Under the pieces are notes generated by a model. That model did no database searches. It was not told the DNA's origin and worked only from the letters and a program-made list of their open reading frames with translations. Made by a program: the position numbers and the translations under genes. 17,937 bases of DNA, taken from Methanoregula sp. Its GTDB lineage: Archaea > Halobacteriota > Methanomicrobia > Methanomicrobiales > Methanospirillaceae. The stretch's first letter is position 1. Every line of letters begins with the position of its first letter. The DNA lies in NCBI GenBank assembly GCA_026394695.1, contig JAPKXT010000120.1:1-17937 (forward strand). The letters are read 5' to 3'. Positions 6,422 to 13,422 of this stretch are shown in pieces.

Positions 6422-7318
6422 ATGCAGTGCAACAAGTGCGGGAGGAAGGCAATACTTTTTCAGGAGTACTCCGGGCAGCACCTCTGCAAACAACATGTTG
6501 AAGATGATGTTGAGGCAAAAGCAAAATATGAAATCCGCAGGAACCGCTGGATGATCCCCGGTGATCATATCGCTGTTGCACTTTCAGGAGGAAAAAACAG
6601 CAGTGCACTCCTCTATTTTTTAAAAAAACTTACCTCGAACCGCCGCGACATCCGTATCTCTGCCATTACCATCGATGAGGGAATCACCGGGTATAGTGAC
6701 CCGGGATGTGCGATACGGATCGCCCGGAAGCTGGATGTAGAATGTATCCCCGTGTCTTTTTTGGAGAACTTTGGGATTACCGCAGATGAGTTCGCACACA
6801 AGAAAGGAATCAATCTTTCCTGCACGTATTGTCACGTGATCAAAAATTCCCTGCTGAACAGGATTGCCGGTGAACATGGAGTAACGAAACTTGCCCTCGG
6901 CGAAACTCTGGATGATGGGGCAGTATCGGTTCTGAAAAATATATTGCAGGGAACTCCTGAACAGATTGTTGGCTTTGAACGTCCCGTCAGGGCAAAAATC
7001 ACTATGATCCGCCCGTTTATCTCTATTCCTCAAATGGAGGTGGCACTTTATGCCGATCTTCACCTCGAAGGGTCTAACCAGTCATGCTGTCCTTACAAAA
7101 ACGATCCGTTCCAGGGGGATGTTAAGACGATGCTTAACGATTACACTCTCCGGCACCCTGCAACAAAATATGCACTCACGAACCTGAAAAAAAATCTGAC
7201 CGGGGTGAGTGGTTCCATCGCGGGTTCGATTCCTTTTTGTGAACAATGCGGGGAACCCACTGAAGGGGAATGCCCGAGCTGCCGGATAATTGACGAGGTG
7301 ATTTCAAGTGGTACTTAA
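6422..7318 (+). CDS. divergent TIGR00269-family PP-loop tRNA thiolase-like protein (NcsA/TtuA/Ncs6 relative)
   Basis: Members of this family use ATP to activate a tRNA uridine and insert sulfur. The 298-residue protein shows the full plan: N-terminal zinc finger (C3, C6, C22, H25), PP-loop (S55-GGKN-S60), CTYC (C134, C137), the LDD segment at 163-165, CCPY (C222/C223) and a C-terminal zinc finger (C273, C276, C284, C287). The three cysteines that hold the Fe-S cluster in TtuA are kept. Unusually, the PP-loop reads SGGKNS instead of SGGKDS, and GETLDD stands where GHNxDD is usual. It may be a paralogue with another substrate or weak activity. I chose the ATG at 6422 because the open frame upstream runs through the promoter and antisense to rio2. 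Its end overlaps the channel gene by 11 bp. Confidence 0.85.
   Translation: MQCNKCGRKAILFQEYSGQHLCKQHVEDDVEAKAKYEIRRNRWMIPGDHIAVALSGGKNSSALLYFLKKLTSNRRDIRISAITIDEGITGYSDPGCAIRIARKLDVECIPVSFLENFGITADEFAHKKGINLSCTYCHVIKNSLLNRIAGEHGVTKLALGETLDDGAVSVLKNILQGTPEQIVGFERPVRAKITMIRPFISIPQMEVALYADLHLEGSNQSCCPYKNDPFQGDVKTMLNDYTLRHPATKYALTNLKKNLTGVSGSIAGSIPFCEQCGEPTEGECPSCRIIDEVISSGT
7295..7301 (+). promoter_or_regulatory. ribosome-binding site deciding the GTG start of the K+ channel
   Basis: GAGGTGA matches the anti-Shine-Dalgarno sequence and lies 6 nt before the GTG at 7308, inside the end of the preceding gene. This fixes the start and implies coupled translation. Confidence 0.75.
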
Positions 7319-9014
7319 ACGTGGACGGGTATGGCGGGCAATCCGGAATTCTCCCAGCATACAAATTTCTATTTATTTCCTCGCGTTTGCGTTACTGATC
7401 GGGGTCTATACATACATATTTCATTCCTATTACCCCGTGCTGGAAAACAAACCCCTCTCATGGACCGAAGCACTTCTCTTCGTCGTCGAATCCATGACAA
7501 CTGTCGGGTATGGATGGTTACTGCCATTCTCAGCCGACCTCACACGATTGCTGGCAATCCAGATCATGCTGTCCGGCGTTATCATGATCTTCGTTGTTAT
7601 CCCGCTGCTCCTTGCCCCGTTCCTTACCACCCTGCTCGCTCCATCACCTCCACGAAGGACCCCGCATCACCTGTATGGGCACACCATTGTCATGGGATAT
7701 AATGAGCTCACCCGGTCTGTTATTGACAGCCTGACTATTTCCGACCATGATATCGTAATTATCGAGCAGGATAAGACAGTGGCACTCGAAATTGCCACGA
7801 ATTACCGTAAGCGGGCGTACGTCATCTGGGGAGATTATACGGATCCGAATACCTGGTCCGGGGCACACCTCGCACATGCAAGCTATATTGTCATCTGTAA
7901 AGATGAACGACTGACCGCAAATATCGTCCTGAGTATTCGTGAACTGGCACAGGGCAAGATCATCTCCATAGTCGACAAACTATCCTTTGACCGTTACCTA
8001 CGATATGCGGGTGCAGAGTATGTGCTCTCACCAAAACATACGACCGGGAGAATTCTTGCACGCCATGCTGTACTCAATATGAGCGGCGATACACTTCCGG
8101 AAATTCCCGGGCTTGACCGGATTAGTGTCAATCCACAGAACCGGTCATTCAATGAACTTCGGCTGATCAATATTCCCGTGTGCCCGGGATGTAATGCCGA
8201 AGGTAAGACCCTGAGGGAACTTCAGCTTTTCGAGCGTTACGGTATCCTTGTACTATTCCTCTGGAAAACAGGTAATTTCATTCCCCGTCCACAGGACGAC
8301 GATATAATAGACCACACCACTTCGCTCTTTCTCTTTGGCACGGCGGATGCAATTGTTTCAGCAATCCGCGATGAGTTTGGTGCGGACGGACATGGTCAGG
8401 CACTTGCAGTTATTGCAGGGTTTGGTGATGTGGGTTTGGCAGTGTACCAGGAACTCCAGTTATCCGGTATCTCATGCATCGTCGTTGACTCCAAACGGCA
8501 GGATGTCAACCAGGTTATCGGAAATGCCGAAGATGAGCATATACTGAAACAGGCACGTGTTGAAGAAGCACAGTACTGTTTTGTCGCACTGAACAATGAC
8601 GATGTGAATATCTTCACTACGCTTATGGCACGTAATCTCAACCCGGGTATCCGCATTCTTGCACGCGCCAATGACCCGGCATCGGTGGACAAACTCTATA
8701 GGGCAGGTGCAGATTATGTCGCGCTTCTCCCAACTATCGGGGGACAGACTATTGCAAGGATCATCCTTGCTGGTACCGTGACTATCCTCCTTGAGCTTCC
8801 CAACGGCGACATGGTGGTTATGAAACATATTATGAAGACCTATCCCAATACGGTTTCCTGGTTTTGCAGAAAAACAGGTGTAAGGATCATCGGTATTGAA
8901 GGCCCGGACCGTTCGGTTGTTGCTCCTGATAAGGATCTGATTCTGACAGAGGGGGAAGCTGTTATAGCCGTAGGGAATACCAGACAATTGAAAAAGTTCA
9001 TCCATCTACTCTAA
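7308..9014 (+). CDS. two-TM potassium channel with tandem RCK (TrkA-N/TrkA-C) domains
   Basis: This is a 568-residue inner-membrane K+ channel subunit, presumably a tetramer. Residues about 18-38 are TM1, 52-70 the pore helix and selectivity filter TTVGYG (64-69), and 82-111 TM2. Two RCK units follow. RCK1 starts at about 124 (VMGYNELTR), where the GxGxxG dinucleotide motif is degraded. RCK2 starts at about 366 (AVIAGFGDVG), where it is intact. Each is followed by a TrkA-C-like part (about 265-345 and 485-568). The layout and length match GsuK-type channels, in which one subunit carries both RCK domains and gating responds to nucleotides such as NAD and to cations. The GTG start has a strong ribosome-binding site and overlaps the thiolase gene. 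nadE follows after 14 bp. Confidence 0.93.
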   Translation: MVLKRGRVWRAIRNSPSIQISIYFLAFALLIGVYTYIFHSYYPVLENKPLSWTEALLFVVESMTTVGYGWLLPFSADLTRLLAIQIMLSGVIMIFVVIPLLLAPFLTTLLAPSPPRRTPHHLYGHTIVMGYNELTRSVIDSLTISDHDIVIIEQDKTVALEIATNYRKRAYVIWGDYTDPNTWSGAHLAHASYIVICKDERLTANIVLSIRELAQGKIISIVDKLSFDRYLRYAGAEYVLSPKHTTGRILARHAVLNMSGDTLPEIPGLDRISVNPQNRSFNELRLINIPVCPGCNAEGKTLRELQLFERYGILVLFLWKTGNFIPRPQDDDIIDHTTSLFLFGTADAIVSAIRDEFGADGHGQALAVIAGFGDVGLAVYQELQLSGISCIVVDSKRQDVNQVIGNAEDEHILKQARVEEAQYCFVALNNDDVNIFTTLMARNLNPGIRILARANDPASVDKLYRAGADYVALLPTIGGQTIARIILAGTVTILLELPNGDMVVMKHIMKTYPNTVSWFCRKTGVRIIGIEGPDRSVVAPDKDLILTEGEAVIAVGNTRQLKKFIHLL

Positions 9015-9028
9015 ATGTTGTGATGTGC

Positions 9029-9784
9029 ATGGCAACAGAACTTGGATGCAGGATGGGGCAGGTTGAGCAGATGATCCGATACACATACTGGACCAGTAAG
9101 TGTAAAGGAATTGTCATTGGACTGAGCGGGGGTGTAGACTCCGCGGTTGCAGCGACGTTCTGTTGCCGGGCAATTGGTGGGGATAAGGTGCTTGGACTCT
9201 CTCTTCCCTCCAAAGTGAGCAACCCTGCAGATATCAGAGACGTGGCAGCACTCTGTAAGCAAATGGGTATGGAGCACCGGGTGGTAAGCATAGAACCCAT
9301 GCTTGAAGGGTTTAAAAAAATACCGGAATTTAAAGAATCCCGGTACCTGCTCGGCAACCTGATGGCGAGGATCCGTATGGCTGTTTTGTATTATCACGCC
9401 AACCGTGACCATGCAATTGTGTGTGGTACCTCCAACCGGAGCGAGTATATGCTCGGTTACTGCACAAAGTCTGGTGATAATGCAGCGGACATCCAGCCAC
9501 TGTTACACCTGTATAAAACTGAGATATACAGCATCGCCAGGGAACTAAAAATTCCTGAGTCGATCATAAACAAGGCTCCTTCAGCCGGTTTATGGGATGG
9601 GCAGAGCGATGAAGAAGATCTCGGGTTTTCCTATGAAACAATCGATGCATCACTCCAGGCACTTGAACTGCAGGGCTGGCAGGCTGCTACTCCCACAGAA
9701 GAGAAGGTGCTTGAGATCGTGAGAAAAAGCTCGCACAAAAGACTACCTGCACCTAACCTTTTAGAAGAACAGAAAAAACCGTAA
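9029..9784 (+). CDS. nadE: NH3-dependent NAD+ synthetase NadE
   Basis: NadE adenylates nicotinic acid adenine dinucleotide with ATP and amidates it with ammonia to give NAD+, the last step of NAD synthesis. The 251-residue protein is the short, ammonia-only type without a glutaminase domain. It shows the PP-loop GLSGGVDSA (31-39), VCGTSNRSEYMLGYCTKSGD (131-150), DIQPLLHLYKTEIY (154-167) and PSAGLWDGQSDEEDLGF (184-200), all typical of the family. GTG 9020 and ATG 9023 are also possible starts. I prefer ATG 9029 because GTGAT at 9020-9024 can serve as its ribosome-binding site. It is the third gene of the operon after the K+ channel. The last 32 bp overlap the end of the convergent pgi gene. 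Confidence 0.95.
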   Translation: MATELGCRMGQVEQMIRYTYWTSKCKGIVIGLSGGVDSAVAATFCCRAIGGDKVLGLSLPSKVSNPADIRDVAALCKQMGMEHRVVSIEPMLEGFKKIPEFKESRYLLGNLMARIRMAVLYYHANRDHAIVCGTSNRSEYMLGYCTKSGDNAADIQPLLHLYKTEIYSIARELKIPESIINKAPSAGLWDGQSDEEDLGFSYETIDASLQALELQGWQAATPTEEKVLEIVRKSSHKRLPAPNLLEEQKKP

Positions 9785-10460
9785 GAAATTTTTCCGGATA
9801 ATTAAGGAACGAGAGTGCATCCTCGTAGCCGATCAAATCGTAAAGGGGCGGTTTGCAGATCCGGTGTGTCCCCCTCCCGCAACTTGCCCCGAGATACCGT
9901 ATTGGCGGAAAGACAGAATAAAAGGGATTTTTTTGTAATATGCCGGAACTCATCTCATAATACACAGCACCATGATATTTTTCATACTCCCCGTACTCAC
10001 TTTGGAACGCGGATGAAACAATATTTCCCATGACCAGCGTTGTATCCCGGGCAGGGTTTATCGCGATATGTCCATAATCCGGCGGGATAATTACCAGGTC
10101 ACCGGCACTCGCAGAGACCATCACTATATCATCAAGTATCCGTGACTGGAGGAGGTAGTGTGCCTTGCCTTCAATAACTTCATAGATCTCCGGATAGCCG
10201 ATCCCTGCCGGGTTTTTTGGGTGATAATGCCCCTTGGTCTTCACCCACTCGCCACAGAGTGACCGGGAAGGGATGACCGTAAGATCATACCGCAGGTTAT
10301 GGTGGTGCAACCAGGTCCAGTCTGCATCCGACTTTGCCAGATCCCGGTACATATAATAGAGGGATCCGCTACTCTCACACTGGGGATCGGCAAGAACTGA
10401 ACGCATCTCCTCGATCGTCCGCACCGCAGGTTGAGGGAGTTCCCCTTCCCATCTAAACAT
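9753..10460 (-). CDS. pgiA: cupin-type glucose-6-phosphate isomerase
   Basis: This archaeal metal-dependent isomerase interconverts glucose 6-phosphate and fructose 6-phosphate and is unrelated to the common PGI fold. The 235-residue protein contains the cupin motif TKGHYHPK (H78, H80), PEIYEVIEGKAHYLLQ (E91 as the likely third ligand) and PPDYGHIAIN (H131), the metal site known from Pyrococcus PGI. It is longer than the roughly 190-residue Pyrococcus enzyme, mainly at the C-terminus (residues about 180-235). I chose the ATG at 10460 because it overlaps the stop of the upstream surface-protein gene as TGATG, and the family begins there. The 16 extra residues of the longer frame lie inside that gene. 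In methanogens it would serve gluconeogenesis and sugar-polymer synthesis. Confidence 0.92.
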   Translation of the reverse strand: MFRWEGELPQPAVRTIEEMRSVLADPQCESSGSLYYMYRDLAKSDADWTWLHHHNLRYDLTVIPSRSLCGEWVKTKGHYHPKNPAGIGYPEIYEVIEGKAHYLLQSRILDDIVMVSASAGDLVIIPPDYGHIAINPARDTTLVMGNIVSSAFQSEYGEYEKYHGAVYYEMSSGILQKNPFYSVFPPIRYLGASCGRGTHRICKPPLYDLIGYEDALSFLNYPEKFLTVFSVLLKG

Positions 10461-11752
10461 CACTTCTTCTTTCGCATTACAAGGACATAATACCCGGTAC
10501 CGATACAAATCAGGGCGATAACCACTATTGCGGGAAGGACCTGTATGAATCCGTTCGATGCCGGTTTTGGTTGAACCTGGACCGGTACATTAATTGTGTC
10601 GGAGATATGGCTGTTGTCCAGTGCATCACGGTACCTTACCTCAGTATCAATGGAATAGTCCTTTACCACCGCCGCATCATCCGCACTCATCTGGTAACGT
10701 GCGGTCGCTGTTTCGCCCGGTTTCAGATCACCGAGGTATGCAGTGTCATCAGTGCTTTTGAAAGGTTCAACTGCTGAAAGCCGTGCCTGGGCATTGTATG
10801 CAATAGAAGTGCCATTGTTCTTGTATTCTACCTGGATCACGTTTTGTGATCCCTGCATAACCTGCACCGTTCCCGAAGTGATAGTGAAACTGATTTTTCC
10901 GCCAACGGGAATTCCGATCGTATCAGAATCCGATGTAACTACTTCCCCGTCACGGTTCTCATACATCACGATAACGTCAACCGGATAGATTTGTTTTTCC
11001 GCCTCAGTGGAAATCGCTACCTTATATCTGCAGGTAACCGTTCCGTTATGGGGGAAATCCCCGATAAAAACGCTGCTGTCGGTAGGAATTATCGGGCTTG
11101 CCCCGTTACGGATTATCTTCACGGTAGCCTTTCTGCCATCCTCTGACCCGGCATTTTTTATCTTAAGGTTCAGGTATCCTTCGCTCCCGACATTCAGGTT
11201 TTCCGGCACGGCTTCAAGAACTTCAATCTTTACCTGCGGCTTGATTTTTATTGTTATCGGGAAAGTCTCGTTCATTTGCTGGTAATTAGACTCGAGAGTA
11301 TCACTTGCAGCCTGTTCAGATGATACGAGATACGTGTACCTGAGGGTGAGTGGAACCTGATATTCTCCTTCAGTGGCATTGGAGAGGATCCTGATTGTGA
11401 TTGCCACCGTAACAATGCCCTGGCTTTTAATATCTCCGACATTCTGTGGATCGTTTTTAACAATTATCGGAGCATTCCCGGCAGAAAGTCCAACCGTAAC
11501 CATCTTTGCGGTTGTGGGAAGATCATCCCTGTCAATGGATCCGCCCAAGGTAAATTTCAGACGGTCAACACCAGTATTCTGCACGATTACTTTTATAGTA
11601 GCGTCCTGCCCCGGGGAAAACTCGTTAACACCTGATATTAATGCCGACATTTGAGGGCTTCCACCCAGATACGTGGTCACGCCCATGACCGGGATGCTGC
11701 AGCACAACCACAGCGCAAGAAAAACGATTGTCAATCTGTAATATTTCATCAT
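10460..11752 (-). CDS. membrane-anchored surface protein with COG1361/CARDB-like beta domains
   Basis: This 430-residue protein is predicted to be exported. A signal sequence (1-24, MMKYYR then a hydrophobic run ending VMG) is followed by several Ig-like beta modules of the COG1361/CARDB/NEW3 type: GVNEFSPGQDATIKVIVQN (41-59), a similar unit at about 168-205 (LNVGSEGYLNLKIKNAG) and one at about 285-325. A C-terminal membrane helix (about 405-425) ends in RKKK. These modules usually mediate protein or glycan contacts at the archaeal surface, and no catalytic residues are evident. Two tandem ATGs occur at 11752 and 11749, preceded by GTGAT. It is the first gene of a two-gene operon with pgi (1-bp overlap), divergent from trmB across a palindrome. 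Confidence 0.85.
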   Translation of the reverse strand: MMKYYRLTIVFLALWLCCSIPVMGVTTYLGGSPQMSALISGVNEFSPGQDATIKVIVQNTGVDRLKFTLGGSIDRDDLPTTAKMVTVGLSAGNAPIIVKNDPQNVGDIKSQGIVTVAITIRILSNATEGEYQVPLTLRYTYLVSSEQAASDTLESNYQQMNETFPITIKIKPQVKIEVLEAVPENLNVGSEGYLNLKIKNAGSEDGRKATVKIIRNGASPIIPTDSSVFIGDFPHNGTVTCRYKVAISTEAEKQIYPVDVIVMYENRDGEVVTSDSDTIGIPVGGKISFTITSGTVQVMQGSQNVIQVEYKNNGTSIAYNAQARLSAVEPFKSTDDTAYLGDLKPGETATARYQMSADDAAVVKDYSIDTEVRYRDALDNSHISDTINVPVQVQPKPASNGFIQVLPAIVVIALICIGTGYYVLVMRKKK

Positions 11753-11760
11753 CGATCACT

Positions 11761-11782
11761 TGTTGTTATTGTTATAACAACA
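11761..11782. promoter_or_regulatory. 22-bp palindromic candidate operator between surface-protein and trmB promoters
   Basis: TGTTGTTAT (11761-11769) and ATAACAACA (11774-11782) form a perfect 9-bp inverted repeat with a 4-bp spacer. It touches the TATA box of trmB at 11783. It also covers the predicted transcription start region of the surface protein gene, whose box A is at 11804-11797. A dimeric winged-helix regulator bound here could block both promoters. The adjacent TrmB protein is the obvious candidate, but this is inference. Confidence 0.55.
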
Positions 11783-11790
11783 TTTATAAT
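11783..11790 (+). promoter_or_regulatory. TATA box of trmB
   Basis: TTTATAAT ends 24 bp before the ATG at 11815. The transcript would therefore be leaderless or nearly so. Confidence 0.55.
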
Positions 11791-11796
11791 TGCAGG

Positions 11797-11804
11797 ATAT
11801 AAAG
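11797..11804 (-). promoter_or_regulatory. TATA box of the surface protein-pgi operon
   Basis: CTTTATAT on the minus strand lies about 45 bp before the ATG at 11752. The predicted start is near 11775, inside the palindrome. Confidence 0.5.
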
Positions 11805-11814
11805 GGATGTTTCA

Positions 11815-12594
11815 ATGAAATTGCCGTCAGAAAATTCCGACCGTGTTACTGAATGTCTCAAATCACTCGGACTGACAAAATACGAGGCACGTGTATATAT
11901 TGCACTCCTTAGAGTTGCCAGTGCTACGGCAAGCGAAATTCATGAGATTTCCGGTGTTCCACGCGCATCGGTATACACGGTTATTGATCAACTTCTGGAT
12001 AAAGGACTCGTATCTGTATCCCAGTCTGCACCCAAACGGTTTGCTGCCTATTCTCCCGAAGACGCTATTACAAAACTGATGGACCATATCGAGATGGATG
12101 CAAAATATGCACGTGAGACTTTAACCCTGATATACCGTAAACGTATGAGCCCGGGAATTGGGAATGAGGAGCTGATATGGAATATTTATGGCATCGAAAA
12201 TATCCAGAAAAAACTCACCGATCTTATTTCCCATGCAAAGCACGGGATCAGAATTATCGCTCACCCCCAGATTTTATCACCGGATGTCAAACAGAAACTC
12301 ACCACCATGGCAGATCATCTCAGCGTTGAAATAATCACTCCTCACTGGACGGGAGATCTACCGGAAAAAATGAACGTATATATCATACAACATCCCGAAA
12401 TCCCAAAAGAACTCGATAAGGCAAAGGAGATGATGGCGGGTGGTGTCTGTATCATTGACAGTCGTAGCGTAATGGTGATCGTGGGAGTCGGTGAAGAGGA
12501 TGCAGTGGCACTGTTTTCAGAATCCGAAGGATTCATCCGTTTTTTTGTGCGTTATTATACCCTGATCTTTGAGTGGGCCAAAAAAACCGGATAA
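11815..12594 (+). CDS. TrmB-family transcriptional regulator
   Basis: The 259-residue protein has an N-terminal winged helix-turn-helix (residues about 10-85: LGLTKYEARVYIALL, ASEIHEISGVPRASVYTVID, LLDKGLVSV) that is diagnostic of TrmB. A coiled linker (about 85-110) and a C-terminal effector/dimer domain (about 118-259, with IRIIAHPQIL and GGVCIIDSRSVMVIVG) follow. The C-terminal part is of the short type and lacks the long maltose-binding extension of Pyrococcus TrmB. TrmB proteins control sugar uptake and glycolysis/gluconeogenesis genes in archaea. Here the gene is divergent from a surface protein-pgi operon, which fits a role in sugar-phosphate control. The promoter and candidate operator lie directly upstream. 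Confidence 0.9.
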   Translation: MKLPSENSDRVTECLKSLGLTKYEARVYIALLRVASATASEIHEISGVPRASVYTVIDQLLDKGLVSVSQSAPKRFAAYSPEDAITKLMDHIEMDAKYARETLTLIYRKRMSPGIGNEELIWNIYGIENIQKKLTDLISHAKHGIRIIAHPQILSPDVKQKLTTMADHLSVEIITPHWTGDLPEKMNVYIIQHPEIPKELDKAKEMMAGGVCIIDSRSVMVIVGVGEEDAVALFSESEGFIRFFVRYYTLIFEWAKKTG

Positions 12595-12623
12595 AAAAGG
12601 GATTGCTTCTTTTTAAAAATCCC
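12593..12623. terminator. bidirectional terminator between trmB and the NrpR-domain gene
   Basis: GGGATT (12599-12604) pairs with AATCCC (12618-12623). T5 at 12610-12614 serves the plus strand and A6 at 12593-12598 reads as T6 on the minus strand. The two convergent stops are only 18 bp apart. Confidence 0.5.
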
Positions 12624-13377
12624 GTATTTCTTCCATTTGCGAAATTTCCATCAGTCCCTTCATTGCCTGGATCTGCACCCAGCGACCACCCTCGCGTATT
12701 GCAGCCATTGGATTTGTACCGCCAACAGCTGCAATCGCAACAAACTGGGGGCTCACTGGTACTCCAAGAAGAGGAAGGTTTGGCATTCCCACTTCAAGAA
12801 TGCCGGAGAAACTGCTGCTGGAGAGTTCATCCAGTACTGTACCGACCCGGGATTCTGCCTCCATGTGGAACTCCCGGATATTTGCAAGAATAGCCCCGCT
12901 TCCTGTGCGCATCACGCTGGTAACAGAGGTCGTCTTCTGGGAGATCAGCACCTGAAGGGGATCGATTGTCGTGTGTTCGTACATAATAATGTGAGTGAAA
13001 CGCAGCGGTGTGCGTTTTTCTATCTCGACAACCCCCCCTCCGATGGGGTTGATGGGGATACCACGCCGGATGAGGAGACCATCAAACGTTATACTGCATA
13101 AGGTACAGATACCCGTGCATCCTTTCGGTATCACATATCCTGCAATTTTCTGTTCGGAAGAGAAGAATTTGACCAGTCCGCTTACCGTGACACCAGTCTT
13201 ATATGCATCCTTAAGTGTTGAAATTGCAAAGTCGAGGTCTTCATTTTTAATGACCGATAAGTTATAAACGACCTTGCCGTCGCCAGAGACCGGATCAAAA
13301 GTCACCTGCATTGCGAAATCTTCAATGCTGTGGTTGATAAATTTGAGCGGGACGGACATTATAGTAATTTCAGACAT
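12613..13377 (-). CDS. NrpR regulatory domain protein without HTH (DUF128, NrpRII-like)
   Basis: This is a 254-residue single NRD (DUF128) module, the 2-oxoglutarate-sensing part of the nitrogen repressor NrpR. Family-like blocks are PLKFINHSIEDFAMQ (10-24), CSITFDGLLIRRGIPINP (94-111), GGVVEIE (114-120), TTIDPL (136-141), TGSGAILANIREF (158-170) and VGGTNPMAAIREGG (218-231). No winged helix precedes residue 1. In Methanosarcina an NRD-only partner (NrpRII) works together with the DNA-binding NrpRI, and that is the best model here. The start ATG at 13377 has no ribosome-binding site. A TATA-like element about 21 bp upstream suggests a leaderless message. ATG 13359 is a second option. Confidence 0.82.
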   Translation of the reverse strand: MSEITIMSVPLKFINHSIEDFAMQVTFDPVSGDGKVVYNLSVIKNEDLDFAISTLKDAYKTGVTVSGLVKFFSSEQKIAGYVIPKGCTGICTLCSITFDGLLIRRGIPINPIGGGVVEIEKRTPLRFTHIIMYEHTTIDPLQVLISQKTTSVTSVMRTGSGAILANIREFHMEAESRVGTVLDELSSSSFSGILEVGMPNLPLLGVPVSPQFVAIAAVGGTNPMAAIREGGRWVQIQAMKGLMEISQMEEIRDF

Positions 13378-13393
13378 CGCAATAGAAAAATTG

Positions 13394-13402
13394 TTCTATA
13401 AG
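13394..13402. promoter_or_regulatory. single TATA-like element in the divergent NrpR-like/hypothetical spacer
   Basis: TTCTATAAG (plus) reads CTTATAGAA on the minus strand. It lies about 21 bp from the minus-strand ATG (13377) and about 25 bp from the plus-strand ATG (13423). No ribosome-binding site precedes either gene. Both messages are therefore probably leaderless and may share this element. AATTTATTTAAT at 13411-13422 is too close to the start to act as box A. Confidence 0.4.
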
Positions 13403-13422
13403 CCCATGGCAATTTATTTAAT

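Noticed and set aside
8472..9412. minus-strand frames of 177 and 133 residues
   Set aside because: They are shadows of the K+ channel and nadE genes and match no recognisable family.
10461..10508. 16-residue longer start of the isomerase
   Set aside because: It lies inside the surface protein gene. The TGATG overlap and the family N-terminus support the ATG at 10460.
12637..13101. 154-residue plus-strand frame
   Set aside because: It is a shadow of the NrpR-domain gene, Cys/His-rich by chance, with no zinc-finger spacing.
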